Shown here in pieces: positions 8,571-16,495 of a DNA stretch of 64,000 nt. The DNA lies in contig CAVZJU010000001.1 of the NCBI GenBank assembly GCA_963775695.1, positions 519,846 to 583,845 of the forward strand, given 5' to 3'. The notes under the pieces are model-generated. The model was not told where the DNA came from. It searched no databases and saw only the letters and a list, made by a program, of their open reading frames with translations. Every line of letters begins with the position of its first letter. The stretch's first letter is position 1. Both the position numbers and the translations under genes were made by a program. Source of the DNA: DATBLE01 sp963775695. GTDB lineage: Bacteria; Actinomycetota; Thermoleophilia; Gaiellales; Gaiellaceae.

Positions 8571-9455
8571 ATGAATCTCGGAATGGTCGGCCTCGGCCGG
8601 ATGGGTGCGAACATGGTCGAGCGCCTGCGCGAGAACGGCCACACGGTGGAGACCTATGCGCGGACGAACCCGGCGCGGACAGCCGAGTCGCTGGTCGAGC
8701 TGGCCACGAAGCTGCCGCAGCCGCGTGTCGTCTGGCTGATGATCCCGTCGGGCGACCCCACCGAGAACGCCTTCCAGACGATGCTCGGCCTGCTCGAGGA
8801 CGGCGACATCATCGTCGACGGCGGCAACTCGAACTTCCGCGACTCCCAGCGCCGCGCAGCCGAGGCGGCGAAGAAACACGTCTTCTTCCTGGACGCCGGC
8901 GTCTCCGGCGGGGTCTGGGGGCTGAAGGAGGGCTACTGCGTGATGGTCGGCGGCGACGGCGACGCGTTCGCCCAGGTCGAGCCGTTCCTGAAGGACCTGA
9001 CCGAGGAGGGCGGCTACGCACATGTCGGGCCGTCCGGGGCCGGCCACTTCGTGAAGATGGTCCACAACGGGATCGAGTACGGGATGATGCAGTCGCTCGC
9101 GGAGGGCTTCGAGATCATGAAGGCCTCGGAGTTCCCGCTCGACCTCGATCGCGTCGCCGCGCTCTGGCAGCACGGCTCCGTCGTTCGCAGCTGGCTGCTC
9201 GACCTGCTCGTGCTCGCGCTGAAGGAGGACCCCGCCCTGGAGCAGATCCGCGGCTATGTCGACGACTCGGGCGAAGGCCGCTGGACGGTCTTCAACGCGA
9301 TCGACGAGAGCGTCCCGGCGCCCGCGATCACCTTGGCGCTGTTCGCCCGGTTCGCCTCTCGCCAGGACGAGTCGTTCGCGGCGAAGGTCAACGCCGCCCT
9401 GCGCCAGCAGTTCGGCGGCCACGCCGTGAAGGCCGCCGACGCGAAGCAGGCGTGA
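8571..9455 (+). CDS. gnd: 6-phosphogluconate dehydrogenase, short form
   Basis: A 294-residue decarboxylating dehydrogenase making ribulose 5-phosphate. MNLGMVGLGRMGANMV is the Rossmann nucleotide-binding start and supports this ATG, which has an AGAAGGGA ribosome-binding site; upstream in-frame codons do not look like protein. VSGGVWGLKEGY and GHFVKMVHNGIEYGMMQ are the substrate and catalytic motifs (Lys and His). At 294 residues it belongs to the short GndA-like type, not the 470-residue E. coli type. Cofactor choice (NAD or NADP) cannot be settled from sequence alone. The stop overlaps the zwf GTG start. Confidence 0.93.
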   Translation: MNLGMVGLGRMGANMVERLRENGHTVETYARTNPARTAESLVELATKLPQPRVVWLMIPSGDPTENAFQTMLGLLEDGDIIVDGGNSNFRDSQRRAAEAAKKHVFFLDAGVSGGVWGLKEGYCVMVGGDGDAFAQVEPFLKDLTEEGGYAHVGPSGAGHFVKMVHNGIEYGMMQSLAEGFEIMKASEFPLDLDRVAALWQHGSVVRSWLLDLLVLALKEDPALEQIRGYVDDSGEGRWTVFNAIDESVPAPAITLALFARFASRQDESFAAKVNAALRQQFGGHAVKAADAKQA

Positions 9456-10951
9456 GGAATCCGCTCGCCGAGGGCCTTGATCTGCCGGTCACGCCGGACC
9501 CCTGCGTGGTCGTCATCTTCGGCGCCTCCGGTGACCTGACCCGGCGGAAGCTTTTCCCGGCGATCTACTCCCTGGCCGTTCGCAATCTGGTGCCCGACGA
9601 GCTCGCGGTCGTCGGAGTCTCCCGCTCGGAGGAGACCGACGCGGAGTTCCGGGCGCGGATGAAGGATGCCGTCCGTGAGTTCGGGCGGGACCCGATCGAC
9701 GAAAAGGTCTGGAAGCGGCTCGCCGCGGGGATGCACTACATGTCGACTGACTTCGCCTCCGACGAGGGCGAGGACGAGCTGGTCGGCCTGCTGACCAGAC
9801 TCGACGAGGAGCGCGGCACGCAAGGCAACCGGATCTTCTACTTCGCGGTCCCGCCGGGGGCGATCTCGACTCTGGTCGAGGAGATCGGCAGCCGCCGCGG
9901 CGAGCGGCAGGGCTGGACGCGCGTGATCGTCGAGAAGCCCTTCGGCACCGACCGCGCGAGCGCCCGCGGTTTGAACGACGAGATCCATCGCTACTTCGAC
10001 GAGCGCCAGATCTTCCGGATCGATCACTACCTCGGCAAGGAGACGGTGCAGAACATGCTCGCCCTCCGGTTCGCGAACGGGATCTTCGAGCCGATCTGGA
10101 ACCGCCAGTTCGTCGACCACGTCGAGATCACGGTTGCCGAGTCGATCGGGATCGAGGGCCGCGCGGCGTTCTACGAATCGGCCGGCGCGATTCGCGACGT
10201 GTTCCAGAACCACCTGCTCCAGCTCGTTGCCCTCACCGCGATGGAGCCGCCGATCGACTTCACCTCGGAGTCGGTTCGGAACGAGAAGGTGAAGGTGCTG
10301 CATGCGATCAGGCCGCCCGGGCCGAAACGGGTCGTGCGGGGGCAGTACGGCCGTGGGTACGTCGAGGGCAAGAAGGTCCCGGGGTACCGCGAGGAGCCCG
10401 GCGTCGCACGCGGATCGACCACCGAGACGTTCGTCGCCGCGAAGCTCTACGTGGACAACTGGCGCTGGGCCGGCACGCCGTTCTACGTGCGGGTCGGGAA
10501 GCGGATGCCGAAGCGCGAGACGACGATCGCGATCCAGTTCAAGCGCGCGCCCCACCCGCCCTTCGCGAAGGCCGCGTCGGACGGGGTGAGCCCCAACGTC
10601 CTGCTCGTCCACATCCAGCCGGACGAGGGCGTGTCGCTGGGCATCGGCGCGAAGGTGCCGGGCCAGGGGTTGACCCTCCGGACGGTTCACATGGACTTCC
10701 TCTACGGCGGCGCGTTCCGCACCGAGCTTCCGGAGGCCTACGAGCGGCTGATCCTCGACTGCCTCCTCGGTGACGCCACGCTCTTCACGCGGGCGGACGA
10801 GGTCGACGAGCAGTGGGCGCTGGTCGACTCGATCGTCGCCAGCTGGAAGCGGGACCGGACGTCGTTTCCCAACTACGACGCGGGAACCTGGGGGCCGCGC
10901 GAGGCCGACGAGCTCCTTCGCCGTGACGGGCGCGCATGGCGAAGACGCTGA
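9452..10951 (+). CDS. zwf: glucose-6-phosphate 1-dehydrogenase
   Basis: A 499-residue cytoplasmic enzyme that opens the oxidative pentose phosphate pathway. IFGASGDLTRRKLFPA is the coenzyme-binding loop near residue 20; RIDHYLGKE near residue 190 contains the substrate-binding and catalytic residues; VIVEKPFGTD and GKRMPKRET are further family marks. The frame is open further upstream, but that stretch is the shadow of gnd. The GTG at 9452 overlaps the gnd stop (GTGA) and gives a normal N-terminus. The 3' end overlaps opcA, so gnd, zwf and opcA form a coupled unit. Confidence 0.95.
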   Translation: MRNPLAEGLDLPVTPDPCVVVIFGASGDLTRRKLFPAIYSLAVRNLVPDELAVVGVSRSEETDAEFRARMKDAVREFGRDPIDEKVWKRLAAGMHYMSTDFASDEGEDELVGLLTRLDEERGTQGNRIFYFAVPPGAISTLVEEIGSRRGERQGWTRVIVEKPFGTDRASARGLNDEIHRYFDERQIFRIDHYLGKETVQNMLALRFANGIFEPIWNRQFVDHVEITVAESIGIEGRAAFYESAGAIRDVFQNHLLQLVALTAMEPPIDFTSESVRNEKVKVLHAIRPPGPKRVVRGQYGRGYVEGKKVPGYREEPGVARGSTTETFVAAKLYVDNWRWAGTPFYVRVGKRMPKRETTIAIQFKRAPHPPFAKAASDGVSPNVLLVHIQPDEGVSLGIGAKVPGQGLTLRTVHMDFLYGGAFRTELPEAYERLILDCLLGDATLFTRADEVDEQWALVDSIVASWKRDRTSFPNYDAGTWGPREADELLRRDGRAWRRR

Positions 10952-11778
10952 AGAACACGTCCGTCGCCGAGGTCGAGGCGTGGTTCGACCGGCAGCGCGA
11001 CTACGAGCAGCCGTCGCAGCGGACCAGCGTCGCCACTCACATGGCGTGGATTCCGGACGAGTGGTCGCGCGCGGCGGAGCACGTGATGCGCGCCCTGGGC
11101 GACCGCGTCCCTTCGCGGACACTGCTACTGCATCCCGAGCCCGGCTCGGACGTCGACGGCTTCGACGCGTCGGTCGTGCTCGAACGCTTCTCCGGCGGGA
11201 GCACCGACGTCTGCGCCGAGATCGTCCGGATCCGGCTGTGCGGAAGCACGGCCGCGGCGCCGGCGAGCGTCGTCGTCCCGCTGCAGCTTCCGGACCTCCC
11301 GGTCTTCCTTCGCTGGCGGGGCCGCCCGCCGTTCGGCCGCCCGGCGTTCGAGCAGCTGATCGGCGTCACCGACCGGCTGATCGTCGACTCCCGCGAATGG
11401 GAACGGCTGCCGAGCGGGCTCGAGCAGCTGGCGGAGTGGTTCGAGCGCGTGGCCGTATCCGACCTGGCCTGGGCACGGACGCTGCCGTGGCGGGCCTCAC
11501 TCGCCGGTCGGTGGCCCGCGATCAAGCAGGCGAAGACCGTTCGAGTCGTCGGCCCGCGCGCCGACGCCGTGCTGCTCCGTGCCTGGCTGCAGACGCGGCT
11601 CCGGAGGCGCTTCCGGCTGAGCCATGTCGACGCCGAGAGGGTGTCGCGCGTCGAGGTCGACGGCGAGGTGGTGCCGCCTGCACGAGGGCTCCCGTGCTCA
11701 CCCGGCGATCTGCTCTCGGCCGAGTTCGAGTCGTTCGCACGCGACCCCGTGTACGAGGCTGCGGTCAGATCGGTGTGA
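10936..11778 (+). CDS. opcA: glucose-6-phosphate dehydrogenase assembly protein OpcA
   Basis: A 280-residue protein found in cyanobacteria and actinobacteria as an allosteric or assembly partner of Zwf. The N-terminus (SVAEVEAWFDRQ), the central LPVFLRWRGRPPFG and the PWRASLAG region near residue 180 follow the family. It overlaps the end of zwf by 16 bp, the usual arrangement in actinobacteria. The typical next gene, 6-phosphogluconolactonase, does not follow; a sigma-factor gene does. Confidence 0.9.
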   Translation: MAKTLKNTSVAEVEAWFDRQRDYEQPSQRTSVATHMAWIPDEWSRAAEHVMRALGDRVPSRTLLLHPEPGSDVDGFDASVVLERFSGGSTDVCAEIVRIRLCGSTAAAPASVVVPLQLPDLPVFLRWRGRPPFGRPAFEQLIGVTDRLIVDSREWERLPSGLEQLAEWFERVAVSDLAWARTLPWRASLAGRWPAIKQAKTVRVVGPRADAVLLRAWLQTRLRRRFRLSHVDAERVSRVEVDGEVVPPARGLPCSPGDLLSAEFESFARDPVYEAAVRSV

Positions 11779-11809
11779 CGTGATCGGCCGCCGGCGACGT
11801 ACATCCGGC

Positions 11810-12319
11810 GTGCAGGTCGTCGCGGAGGTGCCGAGCTTCGAGTCCGTCGCCGAGCGTCATCTCGACGACGTCCACGCCTACCTCGTGTACCTGACCCGCA
11901 GCCGGGAGACGGCCGAGGAGCTGGCCGCCGAGACGTTCGAGCGGGCGCTACGCCAGTGGGGCCGCTTCGACCCCGGGCGAGGGAGCGCGAAGACGTGGCT
12001 CTGCCGGGTCGCGCGCTCGACCGCGCTCGACCACTTCCGCGCCGAGGAGCGTCGCCGCCGGCGCGAGCGCGCATACGCCGCGGACCTGCCGCACGAGGTG
12101 GAGGACGGTCTCTTCGGCGGGCTCTCGCCGGAGCTGGAGCGGGCGCTCGCGGCGCTGTCCGCCGGCGAGCGCGAGGTGATCGCCCTGCGCGTCCTGCTCG
12201 ACCTGGAGATCGAGACCGCGGCGCGCGTCCTCGGCATCTCGCAGACCGCCTGCACGACCCGGCTCAGCCGGGCGCTGAAGAAGCTCGAAGAGAGGATGAG
12301 CGCAGATGTCGCAGCCTGA
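11810..12319 (+). CDS. ECF-type RNA polymerase sigma factor
   Basis: A 169-residue sigma-70 family protein with region 2 (VAERHLDDVHAYLVYLTRSR through TWLCRVARSTALDHFR) and region 4 (ERALAALSAGEREVIALRVLLD and the helix-turn-helix EIETAARVLGISQTACTTRLSRAL). It would direct polymerase to a small set of promoters. The start is uncertain: GTG at 11810 gives a compact N-terminus, and an in-frame GTG at 11780 would add ten residues. The 3' end overlaps the DUF4349 gene by 14 bp, so that membrane protein is the likely regulator of this factor. Confidence 0.88.
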   Translation: MQVVAEVPSFESVAERHLDDVHAYLVYLTRSRETAEELAAETFERALRQWGRFDPGRGSAKTWLCRVARSTALDHFRAEERRRRRERAYAADLPHEVEDGLFGGLSPELERALAALSAGEREVIALRVLLDLEIETAARVLGISQTACTTRLSRALKKLEERMSADVAA

Positions 12320-13352
12320 CCACGAGACGATCATCAACGAGATCCGCTCCGCGCGGATCGCTGCCTCCTCCGAGCTGCGGGCACGGGTGCGCGCGATCGC
12401 GGCGGCGGCTCCGGATGCCGTGCCCGCCCGCGAGCGGCGCCCACTGCCGTGGCGCCGGCTCACGCTGGTGGTGGTGCCTGCGGCCGTCGCCGTCGCGCTG
12501 GCGGTGTCGCTCGCCATCGGGCTGCGCGACTCCGGGTCGAACGGCTCGAGAAATGCCGTCCAGGGCGAGGTGGCCGCGGCGCCGAAGCGAAGCAGCGGAG
12601 CGGCCGACACCTTCGCGGCGCCCTCCGCCAAGAGCGCCGGCACAGGGGGCGCCGCCGGCTTGCCCGCCACGTCGGGGCGGGCGCAGCTCTACGAGGCCGA
12701 GCTGACGCTGAAGATCGGCGACCTGTCGGCCGCTGCCAAGCGCGCGCTGCGCCTGACCCGCGACTTCCACGGCTACGTGCGCAGCGTCGAGTACGGCTCG
12801 GGCACCGAGCGGGGCTCCGCGTATCTCGTCGTCCGCGTCCCCGTCGGCAGCGTCCAGGAGGCGCTGGTGCGCTACTCGGCGCTCGGGCAGATCCTCGACC
12901 AGCACGTCTCGATCAGGGACGTCCAGCCGCAGGTCGATCGGCGGTTCCGGCAGCTGCAGGCGCAGCGCGACCTGATCGCGAAGCTTCAGGCGCAGCTGGA
13001 GAGCCCCTCGCTCGCTTCGGCCGAGCGCACGGAGCTCGAGAACCGGCTCGTCGCCACGCGCCGGCAGCTCGTGCTGCTCCAGAAGCAGCAGGCGGCACTG
13101 CAGCGCCAGACGTCCTACGCGACCGTCTCGCTCGAGCTGCGGACCAAGGACAAGGCGGTCGTCGTTCCGCACGAGCCGGGCCGGATCGGCCGCGCGCTCC
13201 ACCGCTCGGGCCAGATCGTCGCCGACGAGGGGAAGGTGCTCGTCTACGTGCTGGTCGTGGGCGCGCCGTTCTTCGTGCTCGGCGCGGTGGCGCTCGGCGG
13301 CTTCAGCGTGCGGCGCCGCCGTCGTGAAGAGCGGTTGCTCGCTACTTCTTGA
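12306..13352 (+). CDS. DUF4349 membrane protein, probable sigma-factor partner
   Basis: A 348-residue bitopic membrane protein. Residues 1-50 are cytoplasmic, a first membrane helix is near 53-73 (VVVPAAVAVALAVSLAIGL), a long outside region includes a Ser/Ala/Gly-rich linker and a DUF4349 domain with a coiled coil near 215-265 (rich in Q, R and L), and a second membrane helix is near 312-332. DUF4349 proteins often sit beside ECF sigma factors and may sense envelope signals. The short cytoplasmic N-terminus has no clear zinc-binding anti-sigma motif, so an anti-sigma role is inferred from position only. It runs convergent to the next gene, overlapping by 11 bp. Confidence 0.82.
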   Translation: MSQPDHETIINEIRSARIAASSELRARVRAIAAAAPDAVPARERRPLPWRRLTLVVVPAAVAVALAVSLAIGLRDSGSNGSRNAVQGEVAAAPKRSSGAADTFAAPSAKSAGTGGAAGLPATSGRAQLYEAELTLKIGDLSAAAKRALRLTRDFHGYVRSVEYGSGTERGSAYLVVRVPVGSVQEALVRYSALGQILDQHVSIRDVQPQVDRRFRQLQAQRDLIAKLQAQLESPSLASAERTELENRLVATRRQLVLLQKQQAALQRQTSYATVSLELRTKDKAVVVPHEPGRIGRALHRSGQIVADEGKVLVYVLVVGAPFFVLGAVALGGFSVRRRRREERLLATS

Positions 13353-15048
13353 CGCGCCGGGTCGTGACGCTGCCGTCCTGGACGGAGAACCGCGGCTTGA
13401 CGAGCGTGATCTTGACCGGGCTCGACCAGGTCATCTGCTTCACCGGGCCGGGCACGTACGGGTCGATCCCGCGGACGCGGTAGTACCAGGATCCGGGCGT
13501 GAGGCCCTCGAGTAGGACCGAGGTCGCCGCCGTGTACAGCGGATCGGCGGCCGCCTTCCACGGGTACTTCGTTTTCGACCACTGCACCTCGTAACCGGTC
13601 GCGCCGAGCGCGGGTGCCCAGGCGACGAGCGCCGCGCGGTAGAACGACGGCACGGCGGCCTGGGCGGCCACCAGCTCGCCGTTCGGCGAGAGGCCCGACG
13701 CGTAGGGGCGCGTCTGGAACGTCGTTGCAGGCTGGCTCGCCTTGCCGAATTCGGCGACGCGGCCGGCGGCGCAGGCGTCCTGGGGAACCTCGGCGTCGTA
13801 GTACTTGACGGACGTCTGGGTCACGACCTCGCGCACCGGGACGACTGTCCAGTAGTAGCGGCCGGTGGGCCAGCCGCTGTCCCAGAGGTCGACCAGCGCA
13901 CCGGAGGCGGTGAAGTCGGTGGGGAGGGCGGACGTCGCCGAGCCCGAGGTGCCTCCGGCCGGCGCGGCGCTGGCGCCTCCGCTCGAGCCGGCCGAGCTCT
14001 CGCTCGTCGTCACCGCGCGGAAGTCTGCGGAGAAGGTGCCGGCCTGCGCGCCGTCGGCGAGGTAGGAGCTCTGCGCCTTCGTGACCGTGTCGGTCGAGTT
14101 CGGGAGGGCGAGTGGCCCGCTGATGCGCGGCGCGTACGCGGGACTGCCGACGACTGCGCCGGTGAACACGACGTTCACGCACTGGCGGTCGGTGGCGACG
14201 TAGACGCGGAACAGGCGTCCCGTCGACCCGTTCGTCGCGGTGTCGCCGTTGAAGACGAAGGAGGGCGTCAGGCTGTGCGCAACCGGCTTGGCCTGCGAGC
14301 CGAGGACGTCCGAGGCGGTCTCGAGCAGCGAGATCGGCCCGGTCGTCACCGGCGGGTTGCTCGAGACGAAGGTCTGGCTCCACGGCCCGTACGTCACGAC
14401 CGGCAGCCCGGTCGGCAGCGAGCCGTACAGCGTGCGCACCGCGCGTACACGCCACTGCACCGTGGCGCTCCAGAGCGGGTCGGAATGGAAGCTGTAGTAC
14501 TCGCGCTCGTCGGCGACGTTCGTCGAGGTGCTGACCACCTTGCCGGGATCGACGAACCAGACCTCGTACGAGGTCGCGCCCTCGACCGGCGTCCAGCGGA
14601 CGAGGCCGGGCGTGTCCGGGAGGATCTGCTCGGGCTCGGCCTTCCAGCGCATGTTGAACCCGAACGGGGTACTCCATCTGGTCACCCGCGACCCGACGTG
14701 CGCGCGGACGTGCGCGTAGAGCGCGTAGGGATTGCCGGTCATCCAGGGCAGCGCGGTCGGGATCGCAACCGCCGGCACGCGCAGCGGCGTCGCCCGGCTG
14801 CTCGACGACCAGACGACCGTCCGGTCGTCGAAGGTCTTGCTGGTCGCAAGCTCGAAGTCGTAGCTCGACGCCCGCTCGTACGGCGCCCACTCGAAGGACG
14901 GCGTCCGCGGGAACGTGTCGAGGGCGGGCTCGTCTGCCCGCAGCAGGAACGCGCGGAGCCCGGTCGGACCCGACGGCACGGCGCTCTGCGCGGCGGGCAC
15001 GAGCGCGACCGAGGCGAGTGCGAGGAGGATGCCGATGCGTGCGAGCAC
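13342..15048 (-). CDS. secreted protein with fibronectin III-like repeats
   Basis: A 568-residue exported protein. The GTG start at 15048 has an AAAGGGA ribosome-binding site and gives a normal signal peptide (ARIGILLALASVALVPAAQSA). Several segments repeat a beta-sandwich pattern: TPSFEWAPYERASSYDFEL, VRWTPVEGATSYEVWF, VAWAPALGATGYEVQWSKT, each followed by WYYRVRGID- or YYWTVVPV-like strands. That is the fibronectin type III signature of tryptophan, GA-x-x-Y and a C-terminal YxVR strand. No catalytic domain, sortase motif or membrane anchor is seen. A cell-surface or carbohydrate-contact role is possible but unsupported. Confidence 0.72.
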   Translation of the reverse strand: MLARIGILLALASVALVPAAQSAVPSGPTGLRAFLLRADEPALDTFPRTPSFEWAPYERASSYDFELATSKTFDDRTVVWSSSSRATPLRVPAVAIPTALPWMTGNPYALYAHVRAHVGSRVTRWSTPFGFNMRWKAEPEQILPDTPGLVRWTPVEGATSYEVWFVDPGKVVSTSTNVADEREYYSFHSDPLWSATVQWRVRAVRTLYGSLPTGLPVVTYGPWSQTFVSSNPPVTTGPISLLETASDVLGSQAKPVAHSLTPSFVFNGDTATNGSTGRLFRVYVATDRQCVNVVFTGAVVGSPAYAPRISGPLALPNSTDTVTKAQSSYLADGAQAGTFSADFRAVTTSESSAGSSGGASAAPAGGTSGSATSALPTDFTASGALVDLWDSGWPTGRYYWTVVPVREVVTQTSVKYYDAEVPQDACAAGRVAEFGKASQPATTFQTRPYASGLSPNGELVAAQAAVPSFYRAALVAWAPALGATGYEVQWSKTKYPWKAAADPLYTAATSVLLEGLTPGSWYYRVRGIDPYVPGPVKQMTWSSPVKITLVKPRFSVQDGSVTTRRVKK

Positions 15049-15074
15049 TGCATCCCTTTGTCGGCAGCTGCCGA

Positions 15075-16196
15075 CTAGGGCTTGAGCGCGTTCTCGAGCA
15101 AGGCACCCGCGGCGAGCACGAGAGCGTCGGCGCCGGGCGGCCCGGCGATCTGCACCGATGCGGGCAGGCCGTCCTCGGCCGGACCGCAGGGCAACGCGAG
15201 TGCCGGTGCGCCGAGCACGTTGAACGGCCACGTCAGCAGCGTCAGCCGGCCGCGGAGCTCACGCTCGTCCTGCCCGGCCGGCGGGGCGACGAGGGGCAGC
15301 GTCGGCGTGACGATCAGGTCGACCTGGTCGAAGAGCTCTGCCATCTGCCCGCGGTACGCGTCGCGGGCGCGCAGCCCCGCTTCGTATTCGGAATCGGTGA
15401 CCGCGAGGCAGACCTCGATCTTGGCCGCGACGTTCGCGCCGTAGAGGTCGGCGTTCTCGGCATAGAGCTCCCGGTGGACGTCCGCCACCTCGCGCATGAA
15501 CACGGTGCGCACCGCCTCGCCGAGCTGCGGGTCGACCGTCCGGCGGTCCGCGAACAGGGCGGCGGCCTCCTCGACCCGGGCGCGGACGAGCGGTTCGGCG
15601 TGCTCCGTCCAGGCGACCCCGACCCGGACCTCCGCGAGCGAGCCGAGCGATGCGCCCTCGAACGCGGGGACGAGCGCTTCGAGCATCGCCGCGCATCCCT
15701 CGACCGAGGGAGCCATCGGGCCGCCGTGGTCGAGGCTCGGGGCCAGCGGGAAGCAGCCGCCCAGCGGCACGAGCCCCCAGGTCGGCTTCAGGCCGACGAG
15801 CCCGCAGCACGCGGCCGGGATCCGGATCGAGCCGCCGGTGTCGGAGCCGAGCGCCGCATCTGCGAGGCCGGCGGCAAGGGCGGCGGCGGAGCCGCCGCTC
15901 GACCCGCCGGCGATCCGGCCGGGCGCGATCGGGTTCGGCACGGTGCCGAAATGGGGGTTCTCCGAGGTCGTCCCGTATGCGAACTCGTGGAGGTTCGTCT
16001 TGCCGACGTTGGCGTAGCCGCGCGCCTCGAGCCGCTCGACGGCCACCGCGGTCGAGATCGGGACGTGGTCGACGAAGATCGCCGAGCCGTACGTCGTTGT
16101 CAGCCCGGCGGTGTCGAAGAGGTCCTTGACCGCGAGCCGGATACCCTCGGCCGGCTGCTCGGGCCGGGCGAGGAAGATGCCGGTCAGCTCCTCCAC
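15075..16196 (-). CDS. amidase signature family hydrolase
   Basis: A cytoplasmic hydrolase of about 373 residues with the Ser-cisSer-Lys triad of the amidase signature family. The lysine is in RLAVKDLFD, the glycine-serine loop is GRIAGGSSGGSAAALAAGLA and the nucleophile region is GSDTGGSIRIPAACCG. The substrate is not predictable; indole-acetamide, short-chain amides, allophanate-type and GatA-like enzymes share the fold. The reading frame runs upstream to a TTG at 16298 through a dispersed repeat (16239-16321), giving an unconvincing N-terminus. I use the GTG at 16196, just before the conserved core; the true start is uncertain. Confidence 0.82.
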   Translation of the reverse strand: MEELTGIFLARPEQPAEGIRLAVKDLFDTAGLTTTYGSAIFVDHVPISTAVAVERLEARGYANVGKTNLHEFAYGTTSENPHFGTVPNPIAPGRIAGGSSGGSAAALAAGLADAALGSDTGGSIRIPAACCGLVGLKPTWGLVPLGGCFPLAPSLDHGGPMAPSVEGCAAMLEALVPAFEGASLGSLAEVRVGVAWTEHAEPLVRARVEEAAALFADRRTVDPQLGEAVRTVFMREVADVHRELYAENADLYGANVAAKIEVCLAVTDSEYEAGLRARDAYRGQMAELFDQVDLIVTPTLPLVAPPAGQDERELRGRLTLLTWPFNVLGAPALALPCGPAEDGLPASVQIAGPPGADALVLAAGALLENALKP

Positions 16197-16238
16197 ACGC
16201 TTGATCTTCGCCGAAGTTCCCCCGGCCTGGTGGCCGGT

Positions 16239-16321
16239 CCGGCCGTGTCGAACCTCGTGGCGTTCCGCACCCAGTCTCTGAGACTGGAACTGCGCCAAGA
16301 GTGTCCCTTTGTATCCACAGG
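16239..16321. repeat. dispersed palindromic element, copy B, upstream of the amidase
   Basis: Second copy of the element in the ABC-F gene (1751-1834). The centre CCAGTCTC-T-GAGACTGG (16271-16287) is a perfect 8-bp inverted repeat here. The shared blocks include CGTGGCGTT, GGAACTGCGCCAA and TCCACAGG. It lies at the 5' edge of the amidase and may have replaced its original start and promoter. Confidence 0.75.
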
Positions 16322-16367
16322 CGGAGCCCGGTCGACCGCGGACCGGCGCTCGGCCGGAGAGCCGGGC

Positions 16368-16487
16368 CTAGTCGACCGCGAGGTAGATGAACGCGATTGC
16401 GAACGTGCCGGCGGCGATCAGACAGAAGAGCACGAAGAGCCCCCAGCCCCAGAGGAGGTTCTTGCGCTCGATCTCGGGATCCAGCAT
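16368..16487 (-). CDS. 39-residue single-pass membrane protein of the oxidase cluster
   Basis: A very short gene (39 residues) directly after ctaB. The sequence starts MLDPEIERKN and then forms one membrane helix (LLWGWGLFVLFCLIAAGTF and on), leaving a short tail LAVD. Tiny single-helix subunits are common in cytochrome c oxidases and are often missed. Its place at the end of the ctaC-ctaD-ctaB transcript, with nine bases between the genes, suggests it is a small oxidase subunit or assembly factor. No family can be named. Confidence 0.62.
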   Translation of the reverse strand: MLDPEIERKNLLWGWGLFVLFCLIAAGTFAIAFIYLAVD

Positions 16488-16495
16488 CAGCGCAC

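Noticed and set aside
9254..11122. 622-codon minus-strand frame opposite zwf
   Set aside because: Antisense shadow of zwf and its neighbours; no start signal and no recognised domain.
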